DNA of 64,000 nucleotides from Jeotgalibacillus aurantiacus (GTDB taxonomy: Bacteria; Bacillota; Bacilli; Bacillales; Jeotgalibacillaceae): contig NZ_JACNMS010000002.1 in assembly GCF_020595125.1 (NCBI RefSeq), positions 620,001 to 684,000 on the forward strand, written 5' to 3'. The notes below the pieces were generated by a model. That model saw nothing but the letters and a program-made list of their open reading frames with translations, did not search any database and had not been told where the DNA came from. This document shows, one piece after another, positions 1-9,344 of the stretch (the first letter of the stretch is position 1; each line of letters begins with the position of its first letter). The position numbers were made by a program, and so were the translations under genes.

Positions 1-271
1 CATGAGGTGCTCTGACTTCCTCGACCGGGAAGATCTCCTGATAGTCATTAAACTGCGCCCAGATATAGCCAAAAATACTGGCTTCAGCCTGTGAGACTGT
101 CATCAATGAGAAATCCCCTTCACTCGCTGTTTTGTTGTCTACATTCACAATATCATCAAGAGCAAATGCACTTCCCGGCTTTTGAATATAGTATGGAAGT
201 GGATAAAAACTCCCAAATGCTGTGACTAATAGCAGAATTATCATAATGATGGTAAATTTTTTATTATTCAT
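1..271 (-). CDS. sepM: SepM/YlbL-type PDZ serine protease, N-terminal part
   Basis: Only the first ~90 codons lie in the window; the gene runs off the left edge. The reading frame starts at an ATG at 271 and overlaps the end of the patatin gene by 8 bp, so the two are probably translationally coupled. It begins with a short basic stretch and one hydrophobic segment (about residues 5-22, rich in I, L, V), which fits a membrane-anchored protein with an extracytoplasmic protease domain. The following PYYIQKPGSA-like stretch and the position next to ylbK match YlbL of Bacillus, a Lon-type serine protease with a PDZ domain. The catalytic domain is outside the window, so the activity itself is not visible. 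Confidence 0.8.
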   Translation of the reverse strand, partial: MNNKKFTIIMIILLLVTAFGSFYPLPYYIQKPGSAFALDDIVNVDNKTASEGDFSLMTVSQAEASIFGYIWAQFNDYQEIFPVEEVRAPH

Positions 272-1058
272 TGACCGCCTGATACTCCTTCCAACGTTCG
301 ATTTCCATATAAATGTCATGCAGCGCCTCTTCTGCTGATTCTTCACCCAGCTTGATAATTTCCTTTGCATATTGAAAAGTTTTACCACTGTATTGTTCAA
401 CTTTTGGTGAGATAAGAATATTGGCGCTAGTTGATTTCAAATGAACTATTTCTGTCTGCAGGATGTCGATACTTTGCATAATCACATCGTAAATGGTGTT
501 AATTTCTGCGTTCTTTTTCACTTGGGAGACGTCTACTCCTATTACAATATCTGCTCCCATATCCCGGCAAACGGCTGATGGAACCCTGTCGATAACGCCT
601 CCGTCGACAAGCAGCCTTCCTTCTGATTTTTCAGGCACAAAAATACCCGGGATGGAAGTACTTGCCCGAACTGCTGTATCGATCGGACCTTGTGTGAAGA
701 TCACTCTTTCAGCTTTGATAATATCTGTTGCCACAATGGACAGCGGGATGTTTAAATCTTCAATATTTTTGCCGTGAGTAAACAGCCGGACAAACTGCTT
801 GAATTTTTCCCCTTGTATAAATCCCATCCTTGGTACAGTCAGATCCATAAAATATTTATTTCTGAATGTACCTGCCAACCGGTACAAATCATCAATTTCA
901 TGACCTGCTGAGTAAAGCGCACCAACCAGGGAGCCCATACTGCTTCCCGCCAGACAATCAACCTGGATCCCTTCTCGTTCCAGTACTTTTAAAACACCGA
1001 GATGGGCAAATCCTCTTGACCCCCCGGATCCGAGTGCCAGACCAATTTTAGGTTTCAT
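264..1058 (-). CDS. ylbK: Patatin-like phospholipase YlbK (RssA family)
   Basis: 264 residues. The N-terminus carries the glycine-rich oxyanion-hole motif (GSGGSRG, residues 10-16), the nucleophile elbow GSSMG (38-42, Ser40 as nucleophile) and the second dyad residue in VDGG (Asp152). This is the complete catalytic set of bacterial patatin-like hydrolases, which cleave acyl esters of lipids; the natural substrate of YlbK is not known. There is no signal peptide or membrane segment. ATG start with a GGAAGGGAG ribosome site. It is the upstream partner of the sepM-like gene and is divergent from ylbJ, as expected for this conserved Bacillales locus. Confidence 0.9.
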   Translation of the reverse strand: MKPKIGLALGSGGSRGFAHLGVLKVLEREGIQVDCLAGSSMGSLVGALYSAGHEIDDLYRLAGTFRNKYFMDLTVPRMGFIQGEKFKQFVRLFTHGKNIEDLNIPLSIVATDIIKAERVIFTQGPIDTAVRASTSIPGIFVPEKSEGRLLVDGGVIDRVPSAVCRDMGADIVIGVDVSQVKKNAEINTIYDVIMQSIDILQTEIVHLKSTSANILISPKVEQYSGKTFQYAKEIIKLGEESAEEALHDIYMEIERWKEYQAVNE

Positions 1059-1183
1059 ACGGTTCTCCCTTCCAAAAGCGGCTGACGTTCTATGATTGTG
1101 AAAAAATCATACGATAAATGAAACTTAACTATATTTTATCATTGTCTGAATTTAAAAAGAAATGATGAGTCGCGGGGGATGTT

Positions 1184-2311
1184 ATGAAGATCAAGGAACA
1201 CATTCTGTCAGCCCTATTTTTCTTCTTTTTATTATTTATATTACTTCATCCTGATATTACGCTTAAAGCTTCTGCAGAAGGCATGAAATTATGGGCAGAA
1301 GTTGTATTCCCGGCTCTTTTTCCATTTTTCGTTTTATCCGCATTAATCACACATATCCACTGGACAGACTACGTGTCTAATTTGTTCACTTTTTTCATGA
1401 AGCCGGTATTTAATGTGTCAAAAAAAGGGTCTATTGTTTTATTAATAGGTGTTTTTTCAGGCTTTCCCGTCGGTGCCAAGATGACCGCAGAGCTTTATCA
1501 TAACAATCTGATCTCTTTATCTGATGCAAATAAGCTGCTTTGTTTTACAAACGGAGCAAGCCCCATGTTTTTAATTGGAGCCGTAGCAGGCGGTTTCCTT
1601 CACAGCCCTGCTGCAGGTATTACCATCTTTCTGTGTCATTTAACCGGGAACCTTTTAATCGGAGTTGCTGCCGGCAGACTGATAAAGGGTGAATCCCTGT
1701 CGTCACCCGAGTCCCGGCAATCATTAAAAATGCCATTAATTCCTGAATTCCAAAAAGCGGTCTCCCAATCAGTTCAGCAATTAATCATCATTGGGGGATT
1801 AATTATCTTTTTTTCAGTTGCTGCCTCTATCCTTGAGCATTCTTTTTTCTTTCATACCATAAACAGTGTCCTTACCTGGATCAAGCCGGATTCCCATTAT
1901 TCTGAAGAGATTGTGTCGGCTTTCATAACAGGTTTAATAGAAATGTCAAATGGAGCTGATTTATTGTCGGAGCTTCATTTATCTTTTGATGATCGTGTTC
2001 TTCTTATTCTTGCGATTGTCTCATTTGGCGGTTTATGTGTACATTTTCAGGTAATGAGTTTTATCTTACATACACCAATCAGCTATAAGGTTTATCTCCT
2101 GTCGAGAATCGTACATCTTTTTCTGTCTCCTGCTCTTTATCTTATTTATACTTCAATTGCTTCAAACCCGTCTGCTACGCCTGCTTTTATTCCGGATGTG
2201 CAGCAGCTCGATACATTTACTACCACTGCAATCCTTATTACAATAACAGGCTTGTGTCTGGGTGTTTATTGTCTTCTTCAGCTCCATAAAGCAGGGGACA
2301 GAAGAGCATAA
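1184..2311 (+). CDS. ylbJ: Sporulation integral membrane protein YlbJ
   Basis: 375 residues, strongly hydrophobic with roughly 8-10 predicted membrane segments and a nucleoside-recognition-like (Gate) architecture. YlbJ of B. subtilis belongs to the sigma-E regulon and is needed for a heat-resistant spore. The start is the ATG preceded by CGGGGGATG. A CATACGAT octamer at 1108-1115 resembles the sigma-E -10 element (CATACAnT), but I see no convincing -35 partner, so this is only suggestive. The gene is monocistronic, divergent from ylbK and convergent with coaD, with a shared terminator. Its presence is one of the main arguments that the organism forms endospores. Confidence 0.9.
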   Translation: MKIKEHILSALFFFFLLFILLHPDITLKASAEGMKLWAEVVFPALFPFFVLSALITHIHWTDYVSNLFTFFMKPVFNVSKKGSIVLLIGVFSGFPVGAKMTAELYHNNLISLSDANKLLCFTNGASPMFLIGAVAGGFLHSPAAGITIFLCHLTGNLLIGVAAGRLIKGESLSSPESRQSLKMPLIPEFQKAVSQSVQQLIIIGGLIIFFSVAASILEHSFFFHTINSVLTWIKPDSHYSEEIVSAFITGLIEMSNGADLLSELHLSFDDRVLLILAIVSFGGLCVHFQVMSFILHTPISYKVYLLSRIVHLFLSPALYLIYTSIASNPSATPAFIPDVQQLDTFTTTAILITITGLCLGVYCLLQLHKAGDRRA

Positions 2312-2356
2312 TAAAAAGGGAGCCCGGCAAATTAAACCGGGCTCCCTTTTTATTAT
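2308..2356. terminator. Bidirectional terminator between ylbJ and coaD
   Basis: A 20-bp perfect inverted repeat (arms 2308-2327 and 2337-2356; GGGAGCCCGG core) is flanked by A-runs on the left and T-runs on the right. It can end both convergent genes. Confidence 0.92.
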
Positions 2357-2359
2357 GAT

Positions 2360-3431
<1,072 letters not shown>

Positions 3432-3538
3432 CTATATCACCACAATTCATCATTTCGCCCCTAATCCTACCATATTTACAGCAGGCAAACTAGCCCCAAC
3501 ATAGTACATAACCATATCGAGTAACAAACTGAGCCAGA

Positions 3539-3634
3539 TAAAAAGCGTCATAGATCTGAATTTAACCCGGCTCACCTATTCTGCTTTAAACAGTATAGTC
3601 TGCCTGATATTAAATTCAATATCTTATGACGCTC
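3539..3634 (-). terminator. Long hairpin ending in T-run behind the stalk-domain gene
   Basis: The 212-bp gap before rsmD holds an imperfect inverted repeat with arms at about 3544-3565 and 3610-3633 (outer part AGCGTCATA/TATGACGCT) and an intervening loop of about 44 bp. Read on the minus strand, the right-hand arm is followed by TTTTTA. It probably ends transcription of the gene at 3644-5023. The rest of the gap shows nothing. Confidence 0.6.
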
Positions 3635-3643
3635 TAATCTGAT

Positions 3644-5023
3644 TCAATTCTGACTGATTAAAATCGTTTCATTTTTATCAATCGATGTTAAAAACAGCCT
3701 CTGCACCCATCGCTCCTGAATATAAGGCTCACCCTTAACTGATATAACCGGGGATGAATTCAGGGTTAACTGTTCGTTATTATAAGTAAAAGACGGCTGA
3801 TCCATGTAAAACATGTAAGTATTCTGATCTTTGATGACACTTATAGCGGAGTCTTCATTGACTTCTGTTTCATACCCTAACGCATTTAATAAAGGAGTCA
3901 GTAAATAATAAGCGGTTCCGTCCCGGTTTATCATGACCGCCCCATCAACCGGTTCTTCATTCACTTCAATAACGCGGCTGTCTATACTGTAATAAGGAGT
4001 AAATTCAGCTGAAGAGCTGTTGTCTGTAAAAAATGTTGTGCCTTCACCTGTAAGTTCTGAGAATTTCTGATCAAATATTGCCGGTTCAATCAGCGTTTCT
4101 TCAAGCGTCAGCAGCCAGCTTTCCCATTCCAGCTGTTCTTCCCCTGACAACTGCCCTTGAATCACTTCAATTGCCTGTAATCCTTTATCAGAAAGTGGAT
4201 CCTCTCCAAATATGCCGCTGATCATCACATCGATAAGAAATGACTGATCCTGTGTCACGGCGTAGTGATCCATCACATATTTTTCGTAAAGAAATCGCGT
4301 GACAGATGATGGATCATAGCCATCCTGAAGTACCAGGATTTCGTCTAACTGCGCGCCGGATAGTTCACTGGAATGAACAACGGTCACATACACATCCTTC
4401 AACTGATCTCTTCGCTCCTCCACTTCCGGTTCCTGCGTGGAATAAATATTCATGTTCCGGGTCTGGTAAATTGGTAAAGAGTTTTGCAGCCAGACTAATT
4501 CACCTGCATCCCCTCTCCCTTCAAAAGCGGTATATTGAATCAGTTCCAGTGTTTCAGCACCTTTATACGGAAGACTGGATATCCATTGTCCCTCTGACAG
4601 CAGCTGATCTGTAATGGATACAGTAGTGAAATGGATATCTGCTGATTCTAACGTCACCACCCAATTGTCGAGCATGATGGGTTGTCCAGTTGTAACAGGA
4701 ATTGTGTAAGAAAGCGTAATATCACCGGCTTTTCCTTCAGACAAGAGCAACAGATCTTCGCTGATCCGCTCACAATTTTCCATCGGACATGCCCTGCCCG
4801 TGGATGTCTCAGGCCAGCTGATCGTAAACACCTGATCAGGAACACGGTGAAAAGTCTGTTCAACAATGAGTGAATCCGGTTTTTTAATCAGATCAATGGT
4901 TTGTGAAAGAGATGTTATTCCCTCAGAGGCATGAACTTCATGATAACCTTTCCATTGCCAGTAGGTTAACCCCCCTGCTGACAGCAAAAGTAAAAAGACA
5001 AATAACGACAGCAACCACTTCAT
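3644..5023 (-). CDS. Secreted or membrane-anchored stalk-domain (copper amine oxidase N-like) protein
   Basis: 459 residues, function unknown. One N-terminal hydrophobic helix (about residues 4-18) suggests export or membrane anchoring. The middle is mixed alpha/beta with no motif I recognise. The last ~100 residues, with EVNEEPVDGA, a YYLLTPLLNALGYE-like stretch and PYIQERWV, look like the 'stalk' domain of many Bacillales surface proteins. An ATG at 5038 is possible, but GGATGTGAT, close to the consensus ribosome site, covers that codon and sits 7 nt before the ATG at 5023, which I chose. It is a single gene located between rsmD and the small ylb genes. Confidence 0.6.
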   Translation of the reverse strand: MKWLLSLFVFLLLLSAGGLTYWQWKGYHEVHASEGITSLSQTIDLIKKPDSLIVEQTFHRVPDQVFTISWPETSTGRACPMENCERISEDLLLLSEGKAGDITLSYTIPVTTGQPIMLDNWVVTLESADIHFTTVSITDQLLSEGQWISSLPYKGAETLELIQYTAFEGRGDAGELVWLQNSLPIYQTRNMNIYSTQEPEVEERRDQLKDVYVTVVHSSELSGAQLDEILVLQDGYDPSSVTRFLYEKYVMDHYAVTQDQSFLIDVMISGIFGEDPLSDKGLQAIEVIQGQLSGEEQLEWESWLLTLEETLIEPAIFDQKFSELTGEGTTFFTDNSSSAEFTPYYSIDSRVIEVNEEPVDGAVMINRDGTAYYLLTPLLNALGYETEVNEDSAISVIKDQNTYMFYMDQPSFTYNNEQLTLNSSPVISVKGEPYIQERWVQRLFLTSIDKNETILISQN

Positions 5024-5088
5024 CCCATCACATCCCATTTTTTCTTTATTATACGACAGGTAGGATGAAAGGTCTATATTTTAATCAT

Positions 5089-5391
5089 TCACCCGTCAAA
5101 TTGACTACCAAATATATCAATTTGACCGGGAACACTACTTTCAAACTGATCCAGCAGTTCGTTCACTGGAGCTGAATATCCTAAAAGTGCGAGCTCGTTC
5201 TCAAGGTGCTCGAGAGAAATTCCTTCCCATTCCTCGCCTTTGGCTGCCTCAATGACCCCGTATGCGACAAGAGCTGAAATGATCGCAGGTACAAGCCACT
5301 TATCATCAACCGCTGAGTGTTCTGATTCTTTTACAGGGAGAAAATAGAGAAGCAGTAGAATAGCAACAACAATAAATGATAAAATATACAT
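5089..5391 (-). CDS. Small single-pass membrane protein, unknown
   Basis: 100 residues. The N-terminus is hydrophobic (MYILSFIVVAILLLLYFLPV) and a second weakly hydrophobic stretch (about 31-45) follows; the acidic C-terminal half is probably soluble. The start at 5391 is favoured over upstream in-frame ATGs because GGTGAGGTGA precedes it at correct spacing. It is divergent from the 129-residue gene at 5452 with only 60 bp between the starts. I do not recognise the family. Confidence 0.6.
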   Translation of the reverse strand: MYILSFIVVAILLLLYFLPVKESEHSAVDDKWLVPAIISALVAYGVIEAAKGEEWEGISLEHLENELALLGYSAPVNELLDQFESSVPGQIDIFGSQFDG

Positions 5392-5451
5392 TCCAGTCAC
5401 CTCACCCATTGGATTTAATTTCTTATGAATGCATTGAAAGGATGTCAAAAT

Positions 5452-5841
5452 ATGATCCAGCGATTTATAGAACTCGGAGAAGGGTATTCAGATATTTATG
5501 AACTGATAGAATTAATGAAAGCGAACCGGCACCGGGCAGAAAGACTGCTCGTATTGGAAACGGAGAATAAAAAAGGGAAAAAGCTTTCACTTGCACTCGT
5601 ACTGAAAAAAACAGATGAGGGGAATTTCCAGGCGATCTACTTATGCCGGGAAGGGATTCCCATTCTCGATGGAAAGAAATCAGAAAGGCTGAAGCTCACT
5701 GAAGAAGCAGCTGAAGGTCTCGGGATTCCAGTCATTACATTGACGGTTCAACCATCAGACCGGTTTGCAGAAAAAGAATTGTATTATCAGTACCTGACAG
5801 GCATCCTCAGGATGAACCGTTACCTTTCACCCCTGTCATAA
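5452..5841 (+). CDS. Conserved Bacillales protein (DUF7147-like)
   Basis: 129 residues, soluble, without signal or membrane segment. Its N-terminus (MIQRFIELGEGYSDIYEL) and C-terminus (GILRMNRYLSPLS) match from memory a small family conserved next to ylbF/ylbG in Bacillus, sometimes mislabelled methylthioribose kinase. I see no kinase motif and assign no activity. The start is the ATG behind AAAGGATGT; an in-frame ATG at 5425 lacks a ribosome site. It is followed by a strong bidirectional terminator. Confidence 0.7.
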   Translation: MIQRFIELGEGYSDIYELIELMKANRHRAERLLVLETENKKGKKLSLALVLKKTDEGNFQAIYLCREGIPILDGKKSERLKLTEEAAEGLGIPVITLTVQPSDRFAEKELYYQYLTGILRMNRYLSPLS

Positions 5842-5847
5842 TCGGGT

Positions 5848-5894
5848 AACTAAAAAGCGGGCAGCTTCTTAAAGGAAGCTCCCGCTTTTTAGTT
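5848..5894. terminator. Bidirectional terminator
   Basis: The inverted repeat AAAAAGCGGG-AGCTTC / GAAGCT-CCCGCTTTTT lies between the convergent genes ending at 5841 and 5896 and has A/T runs on both sides. Confidence 0.9.
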
Positions 5895-5895
5895 G

Positions 5896-6171
5896 TCAAA
5901 GACCCATTTTGTAATCATACTCTTTCGCTTTATCCGGCTTTGCATTTTCATATTCTGTTTTAATAAATGGCCGGAGAGATACTTCAACCGATTTTACATA
6001 AGAATAATTCGACAGTTTTTCTGTCAATTTTTCAATTTCACTTTGATTGCAGTATAATAAAACATATTTCATTTTTCTTGAAACGTAATGAACATTACCA
6101 AATCGGCGTAATGTTTTTGCATGCTTTAAGCTGTGCAGCCAGACAATTAATCCTTGACGTTCAATTAGCAT
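5896..6171 (-). CDS. ylbG: YlbG family protein (UPF0298)
   Basis: 91 residues, soluble. The conserved core includes [29 protein letters not shown] and the C-terminal [11 protein letters not shown], all characteristic of YlbG of Bacillus. Function is unknown, although it is conserved beside ylbF. The ATG at 6171 lies 8 nt after AGGTGAGGT; the longer frame would start with the GTG buried in that ribosome site, so it is rejected. In B. subtilis ylbF and ylbG are neighbours; here they are separated by two plus-strand genes. Confidence 0.85.
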   Translation of the reverse strand: MLIERQGLIVWLHSLKHAKTLRRFGNVHYVSRKMKYVLLYCNQSEIEKLTEKLSNYSYVKSVEVSLRPFIKTEYENAKPDKAKEYDYKMGL

Positions 6172-6204
6172 AAATAAGTACCTCACCTATTTTTCTTATT
6201 GTAA

Positions 6205-6213
6205 ATTGTAGCA
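6205..6213 (-). promoter_or_regulatory. Extended -10 promoter for ylbG (candidate)
   Basis: Read on the minus strand, TGcTACAAT (TGn plus a 5/6 match to TATAAT) lies about 35 nt before the ylbG start. I see no clear -35 element. Confidence 0.45.
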
Positions 6214-6250
6214 CAATAAAACAGGAATCGGCAATGGTGGAGGAGTCGGC

Positions 6251-6565
6251 ATGGACTTAAATGAAATCTGGTCAATCTTTACTTCGGAACTGTTAAAGGA
6301 CGAACGGATCGAACAGGCAGAATGGCAAAAGAAAGCAGGGATCCCTTTTCTTTATCTTTCAACTTCAATTTTCAAACAGGAAGAACTTGAGTATGTCATA
6401 AAAAAATGTGCTGTCAGAGCAATGAGAGGAAAAAGACTGAATGCAGAAACTGTCTTTGTCAGAAGACATGACGGGGATTACGTATACAGGCACCGTTTTT
6501 ATGTACCGCTTGAAAAAATGTTTTGCTGTGGTAACCTCTGCTCAGACTGTATACGCTTCAAATAG
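6251..6565 (+). CDS. Small conserved protein with C-terminal CCGNLCSDC motif
   Basis: 104 residues, start ATG with GGAGGAG 5-6 nt upstream. The N-terminal ~85 residues are soluble and rich in charged residues. The last 14 residues contain four cysteines (CCGNLCSDC), which suggests metal or Fe-S binding or a redox role. I do not recognise an assigned function. It stands alone between ylbG and the GDPD gene, a few kb from the cysteine-rich YlbF; a functional connection is only speculation. Confidence 0.65.
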   Translation: MDLNEIWSIFTSELLKDERIEQAEWQKKAGIPFLYLSTSIFKQEELEYVIKKCAVRAMRGKRLNAETVFVRRHDGDYVYRHRFYVPLEKMFCCGNLCSDCIRFK

Positions 6566-6650
6566 CTTTACGTTTGTATAGAAACGTCCGGTCATGCTAC
6601 CATTAATTAGAGAATGACCGGCAATTACATATCGAAATGGAGGACTTAAT

Positions 6651-7553
6651 ATGGGTAAAAAATTAACGATCGGACTTGCACTTGCAGCTTCAGGAGCTGC
6701 TCTGTGGGCTGGAACAAAAGCCGTTTCAAAACCGGTAAAACGTCCGGCAAAACCTTTCTTTGAAGGCGAAAAGCCAAGAGTCTTTGCCCATCGCGGCGGC
6801 AGCGATCTTGCACCGGAAAGTTCTTTGGCAGCTTTTCAGGCTGCGGCAGACCTTGGCGTGCACGGGTTTGAAATTGATATCCGAATGACAAAGGATGAGG
6901 AACTGATCGTTTTCCACGACCAGTTTATTGACCGTACAACAAACGGCGCAGGAAGAGTTGCAGATTATACACTTGAAGAATTAAAGGAATTTGATCTTGG
7001 CTATCACTTCAGAGACCTGTCCGGCAGCCAGTCCTTCCGTGACAAAGGCGAGAAAATCCTGAGTCTGAAGGAGCTTTTTGAAGCCTTCCCGAATCACCTG
7101 TTCAACATTGATATGAAGGAAGATCCTGATACGTACGAAGGCAGCCTTATGCCATCAAAATTATGGAGACTGATTGAAAAATCAGGCGTTGAAGATCGCG
7201 TTCTCGTCACAAGCTTTTACGATGAACAGATTGATCGCTTCTCTCTTTATGCTCAGGAAAGAGTAGCAATCGGAGCAGGTGAAAACGAAGCCCGCAAAGC
7301 CTTCTCACTTTATAAAAGCGGTTTTGGACACCTCTATCACCCAAGAGCTGATGCACTCCAGATCCCTGTAAAGTACGGTGTCGTTCCACTTGACTCACAA
7401 GGCTTCATTGAATTCTTAACATCACTTAACATCCATATTGACTACTGGACAGTCAATGACGTTGAAACCATGGACCGCCTCATCCGCTACGGTGCAGACG
7501 GCATCATCACAGACCGCCCGGACATCGCCATGCAACTTTTATCAAACGACTGA
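6651..7553 (+). CDS. Glycerophosphodiester phosphodiesterase family protein
   Basis: 300 residues. After an N-terminal hydrophobic segment (about 5-22, likely membrane anchor or uncleaved signal) comes the GDPD TIM-barrel with the catalytic HRGG motif (His47, Arg48), metal ligands E74 and D76 in FEIDIR, and the second catalytic histidine in FHD (His89). Such enzymes hydrolyse glycerophosphodiesters to glycerol-3-phosphate and an alcohol. The C-terminal WTVND and GADGIITDRPD motifs are also standard. The exact substrate cannot be told. Good ribosome site (GGAGGACTTAAT). Monocistronic, with its own terminator. Confidence 0.88.
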   Translation: MGKKLTIGLALAASGAALWAGTKAVSKPVKRPAKPFFEGEKPRVFAHRGGSDLAPESSLAAFQAAADLGVHGFEIDIRMTKDEELIVFHDQFIDRTTNGAGRVADYTLEELKEFDLGYHFRDLSGSQSFRDKGEKILSLKELFEAFPNHLFNIDMKEDPDTYEGSLMPSKLWRLIEKSGVEDRVLVTSFYDEQIDRFSLYAQERVAIGAGENEARKAFSLYKSGFGHLYHPRADALQIPVKYGVVPLDSQGFIEFLTSLNIHIDYWTVNDVETMDRLIRYGADGIITDRPDIAMQLLSND

Positions 7554-7558
7554 TCAAT

Positions 7559-7597
7559 CATAAAAAAGGGACAGCTCTCGAGTTGTCCCCTTTTTAT
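7559..7597 (+). terminator. Terminator of the GDPD gene
   Basis: AAAAAGGGACA-GCTCTCGAGT-TGTCCCCTTTTTA hairpin starts 8 bp after the stop codon. Confidence 0.9.
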
Positions 7598-7636
7598 TTC
7601 GTATTTAGGAGGAATTATGTAATGCCTTTAAGAGCC

Positions 7637-7877
7637 GGACCGGACTCATCCTTCGCTTTCCTTTGTCTAGCTCCGGCGACTAGCCCCTCGAGGTCATAAG
7701 TCAAAGCTGAACGAGGGCGAAGGTCAGCCCTCTTTTCACCTTCGTCTTATGCTTGTCGGGGCTGGACGAGTCGCCTCCACTTTTCTGAAGGCCGCGCGGT
7801 GAGCCAGCTATTGCTGCGCAATACGCTGTCTCACCTGTCGCTTCTCTGCCGCAGGAGTCTACGGATGAGTACGGTCC
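7637..7877. repeat. Family A palindromic repeat split by a second (family B) repeat
   Basis: The outer arms GGACCGGACTCATCC (7637-7651) and GGATGAGTACGGTCC (7863-7877) are complementary except for one position. The right half (GCCGCGCGGTGAGCC through the CACCTGTCGC segment) matches the other family A copies. About 125 bp of different sequence (about 7661-7788) interrupts the left part. It begins TTTGTCTAGCTCC and is itself palindromic (GGCGACTAGCCCC ... GGGGCTGGACGAGTCGCC). This fills most of the 363-bp gap between the GDPD gene and ylbF; the remainder shows nothing. Confidence 0.8.
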
Positions 7878-7916
7878 TTAGTGTTAAATAATGAGCGGCA
7901 TTCATATAAACCTTGC

Positions 7917-8357
7917 TTATGCCGAACAAGAACACCCTCCACCTGAACCGCAGCCACCACTGCAGCCGGAATCAAAAAAGGCATTACCCGTCGGAATCTT
8001 CACACTCTCAGATACAGACTTCCCGATAATCGTGCTTACTTCATCAAGCAGCTGCTGAAGCTGATTTTCAGCCACTCTGAAGGTCGCAACATGATCATCC
8101 ATATCCATATCACGTTTCGTCTCCCTAATCTCCTTCATCACCCTCGAGTAATCAGGATGATATCTTCCAAATCGCTGCACCTCTTCGTACAGCTCTTTTA
8201 AAGAATTAAATTTATATATTTTATCCATTGATTCACGGGATGATTTTAATGCCTGATAGCAATGAAAATAATGCGCAGCCTCTTCAGACTTTAAAATCAT
8301 TTCAGCCAGTTCATCAGATACATCAAGCAGTTGAATACTTTCCATGGTTGCCAGCAT
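7917..8357 (-). CDS. ylbF: RicF/YlbF, subunit of the RicAFT (YmcA-YlbF-YaaT) complex
   Basis: 146 residues, mostly helical, with the conserved QRFGRYHPDY and VPTGN motifs of YlbF. The C-terminus is a cysteine- and glycine-rich tail (SGCSGGCGSGGGCSCSA; four cysteines). In B. subtilis, YlbF with YmcA and YaaT forms a complex carrying [4Fe-4S] clusters; it affects sporulation, competence and biofilm formation and acts with RNase Y on mRNA maturation. RNase J1 (rnjA) is also in this window but not adjacent. The start MLATMES matches the family N-terminus. Confidence 0.9.
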   Translation of the reverse strand: MLATMESIQLLDVSDELAEMILKSEEAAHYFHCYQALKSSRESMDKIYKFNSLKELYEEVQRFGRYHPDYSRVMKEIRETKRDMDMDDHVATFRVAENQLQQLLDEVSTIIGKSVSESVKIPTGNAFFDSGCSGGCGSGGGCSCSA

Positions 8358-8408
8358 CTCAGCACCTCCATCTCCATCATAACATGTAATGAGCTTTCAG
8401 GAAATTGA

Positions 8409-8735
8409 TCATTCCTGCTTCCACTGACTCATAAATGACTGATTTTTTGATTGCTGGTTATGCTGAATATGCCCCAGCACATCATTCAGCAGGTCTATAA
8501 CGTCCTGCACCTGACTTGTATAAGACTCAATCTGCTCACGATCCAGTTCCTTAAACTTCTTTTTCAGTGTATGGATAAACGTATCTGATGTATCCTGTTC
8601 CTGATCTTTAAAAAGGATCCATTCCTCATACAATTCCTGCCACGAGACCTCTCTCTTCCTTCCTTTTTCAATCAAATGCGGATTTTCTGTAAGATATTTT
8701 TTAAACGCAGCTTTCTCAGCACTTAATGGACTCAT
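8409..8735 (-). CDS. ylbD: YlbD-like putative spore coat protein
   Basis: 108 residues, soluble and highly charged. The N-terminal half (FKKYLTENPHLI...WQELYEEW) resembles YlbD of Bacillus, annotated as a coat protein. The C-terminal half is a predicted helix (KKKFKELDREQIESYTSQVQ). It is shorter than B. subtilis YlbD. Start ATG after GGAGGGGGATCAC. It sits 51 bp upstream of ylbF on the same strand; the usual ylbE between them is absent. The similarity is modest outside the N-terminal motif. Confidence 0.7.
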   Translation of the reverse strand: MSPLSAEKAAFKKYLTENPHLIEKGRKREVSWQELYEEWILFKDQEQDTSDTFIHTLKKKFKELDREQIESYTSQVQDVIDLLNDVLGHIQHNQQSKNQSFMSQWKQE

Positions 8736-8816
8736 CGTGATCCCCCTCCATCAGACCTTGATGGAATTATGATATGATGAACAAGAAAAATCTGTACTTC
8801 TGTCAGGAGGAGAAAA

Positions 8817-9308
8817 ATGAATTTTACAGATGAGAATCCCGTGACATCCTTTTATGAAAATGCGTCTGAAGAAGAACGCAAGATTATGGAACAGGTAGTA
8901 AACGGCTTAATAGACAAACGTAAGGGTCTTTATACATCCAATGTCAGTGCTTTATTCAATCTAAAAGCAGAAAATGAGGAAGAGATTCTTACAATACATA
9001 TGCAAGTAACGCCTATGCTTTATAATTCTCTTGGCATTGTTCACGGCGGAATAACAGCAACAGCGATAGACACTGCGATGGGGACGCTCGCAAATCGCGC
9101 AGCCCCCGAAGGATTTGGTGCTGTTACGAGTCAACTGACTATTCATTACACAGCGTCCGTGTCAGGACCACATGTAAAAGCTCATGCACGAATCATCCAC
9201 ACCGGATCTAAAACAATGGTTCTTGAAGGATGGCTGAGTGGACCGGACAATAAAAGACTGGCCCACGCAACAGCATCATTTTTTCTGATTCCCTCAAAAA
9301 AGGAATAG
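8817..9308 (+). CDS. PaaI-type hotdog-fold thioesterase
   Basis: 163 residues. The hotdog signature GIVHGGITATAIDTAMG is at about residues 79-95. These enzymes hydrolyse acyl- or aryl-CoA thioesters in the cytoplasm; the substrate cannot be inferred. The ATG is preceded by AGGAGGAGAAAA. An extended -10 element (TGaTATGAT at 8770-8778) lies 40 bp upstream. Monocistronic, facing the ylbC gene, with a shared terminator. Confidence 0.82.
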   Translation: MNFTDENPVTSFYENASEEERKIMEQVVNGLIDKRKGLYTSNVSALFNLKAENEEEILTIHMQVTPMLYNSLGIVHGGITATAIDTAMGTLANRAAPEGFGAVTSQLTIHYTASVSGPHVKAHARIIHTGSKTMVLEGWLSGPDNKRLAHATASFFLIPSKKE

Positions 9309-9344
9309 ACTCATCAGAAATCAGTTATGACATCTAGCTTCTCA

